NCBI RefSeq assembly: GCF_016592435.1
Contig: NZ_AP014545.1
Coordinates: forward strand, 3,170,693 to 3,234,692
DNA: 64,000 nucleotides
Source of the DNA: Amphritea japonica ATCC BAA-1530
GTDB taxonomy: Bacteria; Pseudomonadota; Gammaproteobacteria; Pseudomonadales; Balneatricaceae
Direction of reading: 5' to 3'
Each line of letters opens with the position of its first letter. The first letter of the stretch is position 1. The position numbers were made by a program, and so were the translations under genes. Shown piece by piece: positions 10,329 through 20,573 of this stretch. Under the pieces are notes generated by a model. The model did no database searches and was not told the origin of the DNA. It worked only from the letters and a program-made list of their open reading frames with translations.

Positions 10329-11453
10329 ATGACTCAATACGACCCCGAAACACTACAAAGCCTGGCGAACCAGATCAAAAGCGCCGCCATTTCACTTGGC
10401 TTTCAACAGTGCGGCATTACCGGCACCGATCTCAGTGCAGAAGCTGACGCACTAGAAAGCTGGCTGGACAAAGGCTACCAGGGAGAGATGAACTACCTGG
10501 AAAACAATATAGAAAAGAGAATAAACCCAGCCCTGCTCACAGAAGGCACCCAGAGAATTATCTGCGTGCGAATGAACTGCCTGCCCCCCAACACTGAAAC
10601 TATCAGAATTCTCAAAAACCCGGACCAGGCCTACATCTCCCGCTATACCATGGGACGGGATTATCACAAGGTGATGCGAAAAAAGCTCAGTCAGTTGGGC
10701 AAAGCTATTGAGACCCTGACCGGCCCGTTTGGCTATCGCCCCTTTGTTGACAGCGCCCCGGTACTGGAACGCCCTCTCGCCCGTAACAGCGGACTGGGCT
10801 GGCAAGGCAAACACACACTCATACTCAACCGTGAAGCCGGTTCCTGGTTCCTGTTAGGCGAGCTGTTTGTTGATCTCCCGCTTCCCATCGACTCTCCCTA
10901 TACTGAAGAGCATTGTGGGCAGTGTCAGGCGTGTATCGATATCTGTCCAACTCAGGCGATCGTCGCGCCTTATGAACTGGACGCTCGACGCTGTATTTCC
11001 TATTTGACGATCGAACTGAAAGGCGCCATTCCGGAGGAATTCAGACCCCTCATCGGCAACCGTATTTTCGGCTGCGATGACTGCCAGTTAATCTGCCCCT
11101 GGAACCGCTTTTCCCAGGCCAGCGATGAAGATGATTTCACTCCTCGTCATCAGCTGGATAAAGCGTCTCTACTCGAGTTACTGGCATGGGATGAGGCGAC
11201 ATTTCTTAAGCGAACCGAAGGCTCAGCCATTCGACGGACAGGATTCAGTGGATGGCAACGAAATATTGCCGTAGCACTAGGCAATAGTCGAGGCGGAGAA
11301 GCCGTCATTCAAGCACTGCAAAAGCTGGTAAACACTGACGATTTGTTAGTACGTGAGCACGCACTCTGGGCGCTGGACCAGCTAAACACTGAAACAGCAG
11401 TCAACAACACCCCTATTCTGGATCACCCCCGCGCAAAAAAACTGCCGGATTAG
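10329..11453 (+). CDS. queG: QueG, epoxyqueuosine reductase
   Basis: 374 residues. Converts epoxyqueuosine to queuosine in tRNA anticodons using cobalamin and two [4Fe-4S] clusters. The two cysteine clusters are visible as CGQCQACIDICP and CDDCQLICPWN, with the N-terminal DUF1730-type region before them and HEAT-like helices at the C-terminus (about 300-365). It is divergent from the NAD(P)HX repair gene, as yjeS and yjeF are neighbours in E. coli. Length is typical. Confidence 0.96.
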   Translation: MTQYDPETLQSLANQIKSAAISLGFQQCGITGTDLSAEADALESWLDKGYQGEMNYLENNIEKRINPALLTEGTQRIICVRMNCLPPNTETIRILKNPDQAYISRYTMGRDYHKVMRKKLSQLGKAIETLTGPFGYRPFVDSAPVLERPLARNSGLGWQGKHTLILNREAGSWFLLGELFVDLPLPIDSPYTEEHCGQCQACIDICPTQAIVAPYELDARRCISYLTIELKGAIPEEFRPLIGNRIFGCDDCQLICPWNRFSQASDEDDFTPRHQLDKASLLELLAWDEATFLKRTEGSAIRRTGFSGWQRNIAVALGNSRGGEAVIQALQKLVNTDDLLVREHALWALDQLNTETAVNNTPILDHPRAKKLPD

Positions 11454-11516
11454 ATCCAACCGAATACAGCACCGAATATAGTCGTCATAACAGAAAACTC
11501 CAATGACGATTATCTC

Positions 11517-13355
11517 TTAGCTTTTGATGTTGATAGGTAGATCCTGCGTGGGTTCGCTGAACAGATACCCCTGAGAAAAATCAATACCTAAGGATTCAAC
11601 GACCTGTTGAACCGCTTCATTATGAACATACTCAGCCACCGTTTTAATACCGGCATTACGGGCAAAGAAAACGATCGCCCGGGTGATTTCATAGCTCTTA
11701 CTGTCAGTATCTATATGCTTGATATATTTAGCATCGATTTTCACAATATCCACATGCAGCTCTACGATCCGCTCAAAGTTGGAATACTCCGTACCAAAGT
11801 CATCGATCGCCAGCTTATATCCCAACTGTTTTAATCGACTTAGCTGAGCAATATGGCTTTTCTTACCGGCCGCACTAACTCCCTCAAGGATCTCCAATAC
11901 AATCTGCTGTGGCTCAACACTGTACTCAGCTATCTTATCGGTGAGAAAGTCTTCCAGATATTCCTGTAACAGATCATCCTCAGTAATATTGATAGAAAGC
12001 GTCAGCCCTGTTCCGGTAATTTTTGCCAACCCTTTATCAACAACAACCCGGGTAATCGTTGGTAACAGACCTGACAACCGGGCCACATTCAGAAAATGAT
12101 AAGGAGTATAGAAAACACCCTCTACCTCTAGTCTCACCAGAGCTTCATAACTGACGATTTGCCCGGTAGCATTATCTCTGATCCCCTGAAAGAACGGCAT
12201 TACCCGTCCCTGGTTCAGCGCATCATGCAACTTAGCGTTCCAGCTAATATACTGCCGACTCAATGCTTGATCAGGCTCATCCTGTGCAGCATCGTAGAGA
12301 TGATATTGATTTTTCCCTCGTGCTTTAGCCTGACTCATCGCCTGAACTGCTTGCTCAAGCAAACCGGTCCGGCTAGTGGAGCCTCCCGCGGTGAACGTAA
12401 TACTAAAACTTTGATTAGCGATCTGAATCGGATGACAAAACAGGTACTGCTTAAACGACTCTATTTGCAGTTGTAGCTCGGCCGGTTGACGGTAATAAAG
12501 CGCAAACTCATCCGCGTTTATCCGGTGTAATTCAGCGTCCGGAAACTGCTGCGTCAGTAACTCAGCAACTTTACAGAGAAACTGATCCCCGAATGCCGGG
12601 CCATAAGCGCTATTAATATAGCGGAAATTATCCAGATTCATTAACAACAGCGATTGCACAGCGATACAGTGATCCAGCTCCATCTTCAGCTTTGCCTGAT
12701 TCGGCAGGGCCGTCAGCGAATCAAACTCAAGCGCTGTTATTAGCTGCTGCCGCTGCTCTTCCAACGCATCTTCCTGAGACTGTTTTGCCAGAACTATATT
12801 GACCATTGAAGCGCCTACATCCAACAGCCGGGTATGAAACCCTGAGGGGGAGCGGTTCTCAAATGATGATAAAGCAAATGAACCTATGACGTTGCCAGCA
12901 TTATTACGGACAGGCATCGACCAGCAAGCACAAAGGTTAAAATCAACAGCCAGCTGCCTCAGATCTTCCCATCGTGGATCCGTATAGGTATCTCGAACAA
13001 ACACCGGCTCATTTCGCATAACCGCATTACCACAAGAGCCACTACCCGGACCGGGAGCCAGCCCCGTCAAAGCATCGATTCCCTCCTGAGGTACACTCGG
13101 AGCAACCAATACATTCAACAACCCGGTCTGATCATCTCGCAACATTACCGTGGCCACTGAGTCGGGCAGCAGTTTTTCCGCCATCCGGCAAAGCGCCGAC
13201 AACACCTCGAGGTAAGGCGTATTACTGGCCACCTGAGTAAAAATAGCCTGCTGGAAACGTAGAATTTGATCCAGTTCCTCGACAGACATCGCCAACACTT
13301 CATCAGACGGTGGCTGATGTTCCCTGAAATTTTCCATCCTGGTTGAATCGGTCAT
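11517..13355 (-). CDS. GAF-GGDEF-EAL protein, probable c-di-GMP phosphodiesterase
   Basis: 612 residues without a signal peptide or membrane helix. A GAF domain (about 40-190, with GSCGNAVMRNEPVFV) precedes a GGDEF domain (about 205-360) whose signature is degenerate: NADEF replaces GGDEF, so cyclase activity is unlikely. The EAL domain (about 365-610) keeps EALVRL, LEILE, IDDFGTEYSN and KIDAKYIK, so phosphodiesterase activity is plausible. The inactive GGDEF may be a GTP-binding regulatory module and GAF the input. It is a lone gene between queG and orn with AGAAG before the ATG. The ligand is unknown. Confidence 0.9.
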   Translation of the reverse strand: MTDSTRMENFREHQPPSDEVLAMSVEELDQILRFQQAIFTQVASNTPYLEVLSALCRMAEKLLPDSVATVMLRDDQTGLLNVLVAPSVPQEGIDALTGLAPGPGSGSCGNAVMRNEPVFVRDTYTDPRWEDLRQLAVDFNLCACWSMPVRNNAGNVIGSFALSSFENRSPSGFHTRLLDVGASMVNIVLAKQSQEDALEEQRQQLITALEFDSLTALPNQAKLKMELDHCIAVQSLLLMNLDNFRYINSAYGPAFGDQFLCKVAELLTQQFPDAELHRINADEFALYYRQPAELQLQIESFKQYLFCHPIQIANQSFSITFTAGGSTSRTGLLEQAVQAMSQAKARGKNQYHLYDAAQDEPDQALSRQYISWNAKLHDALNQGRVMPFFQGIRDNATGQIVSYEALVRLEVEGVFYTPYHFLNVARLSGLLPTITRVVVDKGLAKITGTGLTLSINITEDDLLQEYLEDFLTDKIAEYSVEPQQIVLEILEGVSAAGKKSHIAQLSRLKQLGYKLAIDDFGTEYSNFERIVELHVDIVKIDAKYIKHIDTDSKSYEITRAIVFFARNAGIKTVAEYVHNEAVQQVVESLGIDFSQGYLFSEPTQDLPINIKS

Positions 13356-13529
13356 CTGCTTCTCGTGCCAACAACGCTTTAAGCTTATGGTTATACAACT
13401 CTCAATCTACGCGTGAATACTATCGATTCACAAGCTCTATTAATCAGTGTAGATGTAAAGACCGGATACATCTTCTGATTGTTAAAAATCCACCTCCCAG
13501 ACTGAGAACATGGCGAACAATTATTCGCA

Positions 13530-14072
13530 TCAGAGCTTAAAAAAGGTTTCCCGGTAGTGCGCCAGTTCATTAATTGAATCTTTGATATCGTCCAATGCTA
13601 AATGCGAGCCTTTCTTCACCACCCCATCCAATACCTCAGGCGCCCAACGCCTGGCCAGCTCTTTAATAGTACTGACATCGAGGTTGCGGTAATGGAAAAA
13701 TGCTTCAAGTTCCGGCATATATTTCACCAGAAAGCGTCGATCCTGCCCAATTGAATTACCGCAGATAGGTGAAGCCCCTTTATCGACATAACCGGCAATG
13801 AAATCGATGGTATTCTGCTCAGCCTGACGTTCACTGATAACCGAGTCTTTTACATTCTGAGTCAAGCCGGACTGGCCATGCTGCTTCGTACACCACTCAT
13901 CCATACTATCCAGTAGTTGATCCGATTGATGAATGACCAGATTAGGCCCCTCAGCAAGAATATTCAGTTGCGAATCTGTTACGATAGTGGCGATTTCAAT
14001 TATCCGGTCTTGCTCCGGATCCAGGCCGGTCATCTCAAGATCGATCCAGATCAGATTACTCTGCCGTGACAT
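13530..14072 (-). CDS. orn: Oligoribonuclease
   Basis: 180 residues, a DEDDh 3'-5' exonuclease. [20 protein letters not shown] carries the first Asp and Glu, a central [11 protein letters not shown] the next Asp, and [11 protein letters not shown] the His and Asp. It degrades RNA dinucleotides, including pGpG from c-di-GMP breakdown, which links it to the many EAL proteins in the window. It is divergent from rsgA, the usual arrangement. The 174-base gap upstream of the GAF-GGDEF-EAL gene shows no gene. Confidence 0.97.
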   Translation of the reverse strand: MSRQSNLIWIDLEMTGLDPEQDRIIEIATIVTDSQLNILAEGPNLVIHQSDQLLDSMDEWCTKQHGQSGLTQNVKDSVISERQAEQNTIDFIAGYVDKGASPICGNSIGQDRRFLVKYMPELEAFFHYRNLDVSTIKELARRWAPEVLDGVVKKGSHLALDDIKDSINELAHYRETFFKL

Positions 14073-14169
14073 AATGGTATTCCTTAGCGTCAGTACTATA
14101 AATTTGTTGCTGAATAGAATACCTTAGCAGGCTGTACAAATTCACCCCCATAGCAGATTTAGCTGATAA

Positions 14170-15192
14170 ATGTCGAAACGAAAGCTTAACCGACGCCAGA
14201 CCTGGCGCGTACAAAAAATTCAGGACGAGCGCGCCCAGCGAGCGGCCCGCAAAGACTCGAATATTGATCAGCAACTAGAAGGTGGTGACCTGGGGCCCGA
14301 GCAACATGGCCAGATCATCTCCCATTTTGGCCGTCAGGTTGATGTCGAAGCACTGGAGGGTGAAGCTGCGGGTCAGATTTTCCGCTGTCATATGCGCACC
14401 AACCTGGATGCATTGGTCACCGGCGATAATGTTATCTGGCGTGCAGGCGCTGAATACGGCGTGGTAGTCGCCACCCAACCACGTACAACTATTCTGCAAC
14501 GCCCCAATAACCACGGCGAATTGAAACCGGTAGCCGCTAATATTGATCAGATCGTCATTACGATTGCGGTGGAGCCTCTGGCCCATTACAACCTGATAGA
14601 CCGATACCTGGTAGCCGCGGAGCTGAGCGGCATCGAACCAATTCTTCTCGTAAATAAAACCGACCTGCTGAACAATGACAATCGTGCCCGCATAGAGACT
14701 ATGATTGAGCTGTATCGCTCTATTGGTTATCAGGTCATGACCGTATCCTCAACAGACCAGCAGGGCCTGGCGCCACTCAGAGAGCAGCTTAATAGCCGAA
14801 TCAGCGTATTTGTCGGCCAGTCCGGTGTTGGTAAGTCATCGTTGATTAACGCCTTATTACCAGGAATAGACCTCAAAGTGGGGGCTTTATCTGAAGCCAC
14901 CCGTAAAGGAACCCACACCACCACAACCGCCCGACTTTTTCATTTTCCAGAAGGCGGCGATCTCATCGACTCTCCCGGAATACGCGAGTTTGGCCTCTGG
15001 CACATCAATGAACATAACCTGCTTGACGGGTTTCGCGAATTCGCCCCTTTTCTCGGTTACTGTAAATTCAGGGACTGCAACCATGAACAGGAACCCGGCT
15101 GCGCTATCAAAACAGCTATAGAAGAGGGTAATATCAGCGAACAACGGGTACATAGTTATAAACATATCCTGAATTCATTGAATCAGGATTGA
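14170..15192 (+). CDS. rsgA: RsgA, ribosome small-subunit GTPase
   Basis: 340 residues. An OB-fold (about 50-110) is followed by a circularly permuted GTPase: G4 NKTDLL comes before G1 [12 protein letters not shown] and G3 DSPG. A C-terminal zinc knuckle [14 protein letters not shown] ends the protein. It acts in late 30S assembly. A basic N-terminal tail ([16 protein letters not shown]) is typical. The 97-base region before it is shared with divergent orn. Confidence 0.96.
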   Translation: MSKRKLNRRQTWRVQKIQDERAQRAARKDSNIDQQLEGGDLGPEQHGQIISHFGRQVDVEALEGEAAGQIFRCHMRTNLDALVTGDNVIWRAGAEYGVVVATQPRTTILQRPNNHGELKPVAANIDQIVITIAVEPLAHYNLIDRYLVAAELSGIEPILLVNKTDLLNNDNRARIETMIELYRSIGYQVMTVSSTDQQGLAPLREQLNSRISVFVGQSGVGKSSLINALLPGIDLKVGALSEATRKGTHTTTTARLFHFPEGGDLIDSPGIREFGLWHINEHNLLDGFREFAPFLGYCKFRDCNHEQEPGCAIKTAIEEGNISEQRVHSYKHILNSLNQD

Positions 15193-15216
15193 TACAGACG
15201 CAGGCAATCAGGGCTG

Positions 15217-16968
15217 ATGAGCGAACAACAAAACCCTCAAAATGCTGAACAATGGTGTCGTTTCCTAAGTGATAAACGACCACCAATCAGGCTCAGCATT
15301 ATCAGGCGATTAGAAAAAAAACTGAACGATCAAAACTGCTCAGTTGTCGATATAGGTCGTTTGATAAAAGCCGACCCCTTGCTCAGCTTTCATGCGGTAT
15401 TAGCCGCCAGTAAGCTTCATGATGAAAAACAATCTGAAGTCACCAGCATTGATCACGCCATCGGCTCGCTTGGCCTGCAAAAAATCACACAGTTAGTCAA
15501 AAATTTACCCAGCATTCGGCTCAACCCCGCCAGCACAGCCCAAAAAATGTATTTTCGTGTTGTCGCCAACAGTCATCACGCGGCTGTCCAGATACGCAGC
15601 TGGCTCCATCAGGCCCGGGGAGGCATGTTCGCAGAAGAGAGCTATCAGGCTGCGTTATTCTACGATATAGGTCACTGGCTACTTTGGCTTGAAGCCCCTT
15701 ATCACATGTCCAGAATTCAGATTTTAATTCGGGATAAAGGTATCGCGCCTGATCTTGCAGAGACACAGATACTCGGCTGTCCTGTTGAGGCAATATCAAA
15801 ACAACTGTTAAATCTATGGCCATTATCACAGCTGGCCAGGACAACTCTGGAGCAAGATTTCACCCTCAACCGACAGATGATCACTCAACTGCACCAGAGG
15901 GCCTTAGGCGATCCGCGTTTACATGGCGATGACTTGCGCCAGTTAAACCACCTGACTCAGCAGAAATTTTTCCCGGTAAAGCTGAGCGTCTGGCTCGCCC
16001 ATACCACCTCTTATGACTGGTGTAGCGAAGCGTCCCTGAAGATCACTGATATTATTAATGATTATCTACGTTCAGAACTGAATCAAACTCAGGCGCTATT
16101 ACACAAAAACTGCGCACTGGCGGCACAAAGCTACCACGTCCCGGGCACACTATCTCCCGCCGCTGATATGTTAATGCTGCCATCTGACCTTCAGATGACC
16201 TACCGTTTAACCAACGCCGATAACAAACTATTTGGCGAACAATCTGCTAATCCAAGCCTGCAGGTTAAAAACGAAAAAAGCCAGAAAGCCAGTGCTACGG
16301 CCAACAGCACTGTTTATCAGAAAAGTAAAAATAAACCTGAAAGCGATAATGCACTCACCGATGAAAACCGCTCTGAAGTAACCGAGAAAAGTGAAACACC
16401 GCCCACAATAGCAGAGCCAAAACCAGAATTTGATTTCCTGAATCAAGATATCTACGAGATGTACGCCGAGCGCTTTATTAAACGAGCAGACCACTACACT
16501 CAGGGAACCCAGGTACTGGACGATCTACTCCGCGGGCTTACCGAAGGCCTTGGTCTTAAACGCCTTGCCCTGAATATTATTCCACCAAAAAGCGACACTA
16601 TTAAAGTAGTTAAAGGCGTCGGCTTTGAAGATGGACACCCATTACTGCTTTCAAGTCACCCACTAGCCTCTAATAGCCTGTTCTTCCGTTTGTATGATAA
16701 ACAGGGCTGTATACTGGTCACCAAAGAGAACAGGCAACGCATAAAGGCAATGCTACCCGGCACCTACAGCCGTTATCTCAGTGATCAAAACTACCTGATC
16801 ATGTCGATATTTGCGGGCAGTAAACCTATTGCTATTCTTTACGCCGATCGGGAAGGCCAACAGGATGGCGTCCAGAATTTTCATCAGGAAAAATTTAAAT
16901 ATCTCAGCACGGCCGCCGGGCTGTGCCTGAAAGAAGTATACAAAACACGAGCTGGAGCCCGTAAATGA
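15217..16968 (+). CDS. HDOD-domain signalling protein with C-terminal GAF-like domain
   Basis: 583 residues. An HDOD domain (about 18-225) starts near PPIRLSIIRRLEKKL and includes IKADPLLSFHAVLAAS and a DIGHWLLWLEAP segment. HDOD proteins resemble HD phosphodiesterases but usually lack the metal residues and act as scaffolds in motility or c-di-GMP signalling. A low-complexity linker (about 330-410) leads to a GAF-like domain (about 420-575). Its stop overlaps the next start by ATGA, so it is coupled to the rhodanese gene. The role and ligand are unknown. Confidence 0.85.
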   Translation: MSEQQNPQNAEQWCRFLSDKRPPIRLSIIRRLEKKLNDQNCSVVDIGRLIKADPLLSFHAVLAASKLHDEKQSEVTSIDHAIGSLGLQKITQLVKNLPSIRLNPASTAQKMYFRVVANSHHAAVQIRSWLHQARGGMFAEESYQAALFYDIGHWLLWLEAPYHMSRIQILIRDKGIAPDLAETQILGCPVEAISKQLLNLWPLSQLARTTLEQDFTLNRQMITQLHQRALGDPRLHGDDLRQLNHLTQQKFFPVKLSVWLAHTTSYDWCSEASLKITDIINDYLRSELNQTQALLHKNCALAAQSYHVPGTLSPAADMLMLPSDLQMTYRLTNADNKLFGEQSANPSLQVKNEKSQKASATANSTVYQKSKNKPESDNALTDENRSEVTEKSETPPTIAEPKPEFDFLNQDIYEMYAERFIKRADHYTQGTQVLDDLLRGLTEGLGLKRLALNIIPPKSDTIKVVKGVGFEDGHPLLLSSHPLASNSLFFRLYDKQGCILVTKENRQRIKAMLPGTYSRYLSDQNYLIMSIFAGSKPIAILYADREGQQDGVQNFHQEKFKYLSTAAGLCLKEVYKTRAGARK

Positions 16969-17777
16969 GCCTGCCACTGGTGATATCACCGTTACAACTT
17001 TCCACCGCCCAAGCCCATAGTAAAATATTGGTCATCGACCTCTCTTCCCGGGAAAATTATCTACAGGGACATATCCCCGGGGCCATCCATATGGATCCTG
17101 CCAGGCTCCTACGCGGCAGCGGAGATATTGCTAATAAGATTCCGCAACCTGAACAGATCAGCAGCTTATTCGGAGAACTGGGGCTTACCGCCGACCAGCA
17201 GGTCGTTGTCTACGATGATCAGATGGGCCCCTGGGCTGGCCGCATGATCTGGACTCTCCATAGCGTTGGCCACCGTAACTGCTCGTTTCTTAACGGCCAC
17301 CTGCCTGCCTGGATCAACGCCGGTTTCGTTATAGAATCAACCGAAAATAAAGCGATCCCCAGCCACTACCCTGTCACTTCAGAGCCCGGTTATTTAGCCG
17401 ATATTGCCTACATCACTGATCATCTCAGAGATACAAACCATATCGTGCTCGACGTTCGCTCAGCGGCGGAGTTCAGCGGTGAAAAAGTGATCAATGCTAA
17501 ACGCGGCGGACATATTCCCGGGGCTGTTAACTATGAATGGACCCGTGCGTTAGTCTCTACTGACTATCCTGAGCTGCGCCCTGCTGAAGATATTCGGGCG
17601 GAGCTAGCCGCACTCGGCGTAACCCCGGATAAAACGGTAATCACCCATTGCCAGACCCATCGTCGTTCAGGGTTGAGCTATCTGTTTACAAAACACCTTG
17701 GGTTCGACAAGGTACGCTGCTACGATGGCTCCTGGTTTGAATGGGGTAACCGGGAAGACACACCGGTTGAGCCCTGA
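16965..17777 (+). CDS. rhdA: RhdA-type tandem rhodanese (thiosulfate sulfurtransferase)
   Basis: 270 residues with two rhodanese domains (about 5-130 and 145-265). Only the second has a catalytic cysteine: C229 in HCQTHRRSG. This loop nearly matches CQTHHRSG of Azotobacter RhdA and differs from the CGSGVTA loop of 3-mercaptopyruvate sulfurtransferases. It moves sulfane sulfur from thiosulfate to thiophilic acceptors. The order rhodanese-psd is also seen in pseudomonads. It is cytoplasmic, with no signal peptide. Confidence 0.9.
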   Translation: MSLPLVISPLQLSTAQAHSKILVIDLSSRENYLQGHIPGAIHMDPARLLRGSGDIANKIPQPEQISSLFGELGLTADQQVVVYDDQMGPWAGRMIWTLHSVGHRNCSFLNGHLPAWINAGFVIESTENKAIPSHYPVTSEPGYLADIAYITDHLRDTNHIVLDVRSAAEFSGEKVINAKRGGHIPGAVNYEWTRALVSTDYPELRPAEDIRAELAALGVTPDKTVITHCQTHRRSGLSYLFTKHLGFDKVRCYDGSWFEWGNREDTPVEP

Positions 17778-17828
17778 CCTTATACCCAAACACCACGATC
17801 GATCGGAACAACTTTCGGAAAACTGACT

Positions 17829-18674
17829 GTGAAAGACTCTCTGTTTATTCTGCTGCAACACCTGTTGCCGCAACACTTGCTCTCCCGCGCCGTAGGCTAC
17901 CTTGCAGAAAGCCGCTGCAACTGGATCAAACGCCCTTTCATTAAGCTATTTGCCAAACAATACAGGGTAAATATGTCGGAAGCGGTCGTCGAAGATCTGG
18001 AACAATTTGAAAACTTTAATGCCTTTTTTACCCGGGCATTAAAGCCAGGCATGCGTCCCCTTGATGAAGCCTCTGTCGTATCACCTGCTGATGGTGCCAT
18101 TAGCCAGATCGGCCCTATAGACTACGGCCGCATACTTCAGGCAAAAGGTCGCGGCTACGGTCTGAGTACACTCTTAGGTGGCCACGCAGACCTGGCTGAG
18201 CCCTTTATCAATGGTCGTTTCGCTACCATCTATCTTTCGCCAAGTGATTATCACCGTGTACATATGCCGATTACCGGTACACTCAGAGAAAGCATTTACG
18301 TCCCTGGCGATCTATACTCAGTCAACCAAACCACAGCAGAAGGTGTCGATAACCTGTTTGCCCGAAATGAACGCCTGATTGCTATCTTTGATACGGAACG
18401 GGGGCCCATGGCGATGGTATTAGTCGGTGCGATGATCGTGGCGGGTATCGAAACCGTCTGGGGTGGACAGGTTGCACCACCACAAAAGAATAGCTGGCGT
18501 GTTGATCACCAGACTCCCTCTGAGCCCGTTACACTTCAAAAAGGTGAAGAGATGGGCCGGTTCAAACTGGGTTCCACAGTCGTTTTACTGCTTGGTAAAG
18601 ACGCCATTGAGTGGACTGAGTCGCTAAAAGCTGAAGATACAGTTCGCTTAGGACAAGCTATCAGCCAAGACTAA
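17829..18674 (+). CDS. psd: Phosphatidylserine decarboxylase proenzyme
   Basis: 281 residues. Makes phosphatidylethanolamine at the inner membrane. The LGST self-cleavage site is present at 247-250; S249 becomes the pyruvoyl group at the start of the small subunit. SPADGAIS and YHRVHMPITG segments are conserved. The start is a GTG. A CCTACA-GGTT-TGTAGG hairpin (18713-18728) lies between psd and ygfZ but lacks a T tract. Confidence 0.97.
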   Translation: MKDSLFILLQHLLPQHLLSRAVGYLAESRCNWIKRPFIKLFAKQYRVNMSEAVVEDLEQFENFNAFFTRALKPGMRPLDEASVVSPADGAISQIGPIDYGRILQAKGRGYGLSTLLGGHADLAEPFINGRFATIYLSPSDYHRVHMPITGTLRESIYVPGDLYSVNQTTAEGVDNLFARNERLIAIFDTERGPMAMVLVGAMIVAGIETVWGGQVAPPQKNSWRVDHQTPSEPVTLQKGEEMGRFKLGSTVVLLLGKDAIEWTESLKAEDTVRLGQAISQD

Positions 18675-18758
18675 CTCGTCTTACAAAAAGGTTGAGAGCA
18701 TCATATAAGGCACCTACAGGTTTGTAGGCACTTACATACATTTATTTCAGGTTTTATT

Positions 18759-19802
18759 ATGAGCTGGTTAGACACACTTAATACACTGGGAGTACAGGTT
18801 GATGAACGGGGTCATTGTCAGGTTTCTAAGCCGACAGGTGCTTCCTCTTCGACAACCATAACCCCTCTGACTCATCTGGGTCTGTTTGACGTTGTCGGCC
18901 CCGATGCTGAAAAATTTCTTCAAGGTCAACTATCCTGCGATATCGCCCAGGTCAGTGCAGGCAGAAGCTTACTCGGCGCTCACTGCAACATCAAAGGCAG
19001 TATGATTAGTCTGAGCCGTTTAATGCCTGCAGAAGGCGGTTTTTGGTTACGTACCGAACGTCAGATACTGGACGCGGCGATGGCCAACCTGAAAAAGTAT
19101 ATGATTTTCTCTAAAGCCGAAACTCAGGATCGTTCTGATACGATTGTTGGTTTAGGTATAGCCGGAGAGCAAGCTTCTGAGCTATTGCAAGCAGCTGGCT
19201 TCAACGTACCAAGAGAAACCGAAGCCTTCAGCTTAAGTGAAAGTAGTGTTCTGATTAAAACGCCCGGTGACAGATTTGAACTTTGGCTACCCCTGGAAAA
19301 AGCGACAGCACTGCTACCCGAACTACAGAAAAGTGCGACTTTATCCGACACTAACCTCTGGCTGTCTGAAGAGATCCGTTATGGCATCCCTTCTCTAAGC
19401 AGTGACACATTAGAAACCTTTATACCCCAGATGGTTAATCTGCAGACATTTGACGGTGTAAGCTTTACTAAAGGCTGCTATACCGGTCAGGAAGTCGTTA
19501 CCCGTTTACAGCATCGGGGGAAGCTTAACCGACCCATGTACCGCTTACGTTTCAACGCCGACAGCGCTCCTGCCGCCGGGACTAAAATTAACTCAGCAGA
19601 TCGTGCTGGCGTCGGCACTCTGGTCAGCGCAGCCATGGATCCGGATCTGAATAACAGCGGTGAATTACTGGCCGTGATGCTGAAAACGAGCTTTGATGAC
19701 GCAACAGCAACCCTAACACTTGAAGGCAGCGACCAGCCATTACAACGCCTGGACCTGCCCTACGAACTGGATGCTGAACTGTTTGAACGGAAGACGATGT
19801 AG
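18759..19802 (+). CDS. ygfZ: YgfZ/GcvT-fold folate-binding protein for Fe-S repair
   Basis: 347 residues. The family signature K-G-C-Y-T-G-Q-E is at 238-245, with C240 the conserved cysteine. The GcvT-like fold binds tetrahydrofolate and is needed for activity of some Fe-S enzymes such as MiaB in E. coli. It appears to be a single gene after psd, with an 84-base gap. The start MSWLDTLN lacks a strong ribosome-binding site but fits the family length. Confidence 0.93.
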   Translation: MSWLDTLNTLGVQVDERGHCQVSKPTGASSSTTITPLTHLGLFDVVGPDAEKFLQGQLSCDIAQVSAGRSLLGAHCNIKGSMISLSRLMPAEGGFWLRTERQILDAAMANLKKYMIFSKAETQDRSDTIVGLGIAGEQASELLQAAGFNVPRETEAFSLSESSVLIKTPGDRFELWLPLEKATALLPELQKSATLSDTNLWLSEEIRYGIPSLSSDTLETFIPQMVNLQTFDGVSFTKGCYTGQEVVTRLQHRGKLNRPMYRLRFNADSAPAAGTKINSADRAGVGTLVSAAMDPDLNNSGELLAVMLKTSFDDATATLTLEGSDQPLQRLDLPYELDAELFERKTM

Positions 19803-19821
19803 TTGCAGATGAATAACTACT

Positions 19822-19827
19822 TATAAT
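19822..19827 (+). promoter_or_regulatory. Possible -10 element for yeiP/efpL
   Basis: A TATAAT lies 38 bases before the efpL ATG, just after the ygfZ stop. No good -35 is seen at 16-18 bases spacing (TTGCAG is only 13 bases away), so this is tentative. Confidence 0.35.
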
Positions 19828-19864
19828 TTGATCACCCTTACATTTTACCTCGGGACCAGACAAG

Positions 19865-20431
19865 ATGCCTAAAGCCAGTGAAATAAAAAGAAATGCCGCA
19901 GTCGATATTAACGGTGAAGCCTATATTATTCGCGATATAGAGCGTTCAGTACCACAGGGCCGTGCCGGTGGAAGCCTCTATCGTATGCGTATGTACAATG
20001 TGTCTACCAACCATAAAATTGATGAAACCTTTAAAGACTCAGATATATTAAATCTGGCAGACCTGATTCGCCGCGCGGTCACTTTCTCATACTCCGATGG
20101 TGATGAGTATGTCTTTATGGACAGTGAAGATTACAGTTCGTATAGCCTGAACAAAGAGTCTATCGAGGATGAACTGCAGTTCGTAACCGATGATTCCCAG
20201 GGTCTGCATGTCGTGATTGTTAACGACGCACCCGTTGCTCTGGATCTGCCCGGAGTTGTTGAACTTGAGATCATCGAAACGGACCCATCGATCAAAGGTG
20301 GCTCAGCTACCGCCCGGACTAAACCAGCAAAACTATCCACAGGACTAATGATTCAAGTACCTGAGCACATATCCACCGGTGACCGAGTCAAAGTCAATGT
20401 AGAAGACCGTAAGTTTACCGGCCGCGCTTAA
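19865..20431 (+). CDS. yeiP: EF-P paralogue YeiP/EfpL
   Basis: 188 residues with three beta-barrel domains (KOW-like about 1-65, then two OB folds). It matches E. coli YeiP throughout, for example [37 protein letters not shown] and [13 protein letters not shown]. The loop tip carries R33 in place of the lysine modified in EF-P, as known for YeiP/EfpL, so no lysylation is expected. It helps ribosomes translate difficult motifs such as polyproline. It has its own terminator. Confidence 0.95.
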   Translation: MPKASEIKRNAAVDINGEAYIIRDIERSVPQGRAGGSLYRMRMYNVSTNHKIDETFKDSDILNLADLIRRAVTFSYSDGDEYVFMDSEDYSSYSLNKESIEDELQFVTDDSQGLHVVIVNDAPVALDLPGVVELEIIETDPSIKGGSATARTKPAKLSTGLMIQVPEHISTGDRVKVNVEDRKFTGRA

Positions 20432-20449
20432 AGGTCGAAAACATAACGT

Positions 20450-20477
20450 AAAAAACCGCCTCTATGGCGGTTTTTTT
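20450..20477 (+). terminator. Rho-independent terminator after yeiP/efpL
   Basis: AACCGCC / GGCGGTT stem with a short TCTAT loop, preceded by A6 and followed by T7. The flanking A and T runs make it partly bidirectional, so it may also serve the converging 20574 gene. Confidence 0.92.
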
Positions 20478-20573
20478 ATCTTTAGTCACCATTAACAATG
20501 GTGATAACTCTCTGCTAAATTTCCCTTTCCAGCAACTCGAAAAGTCTCACCAGAACAGTAGTGAAAGAGCGTT

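Noticed and set aside
13343-13540. 65-residue frame between the EAL gene and orn
   Set aside because: Low-complexity product and no start signal; the region looks like an ordinary promoter gap.
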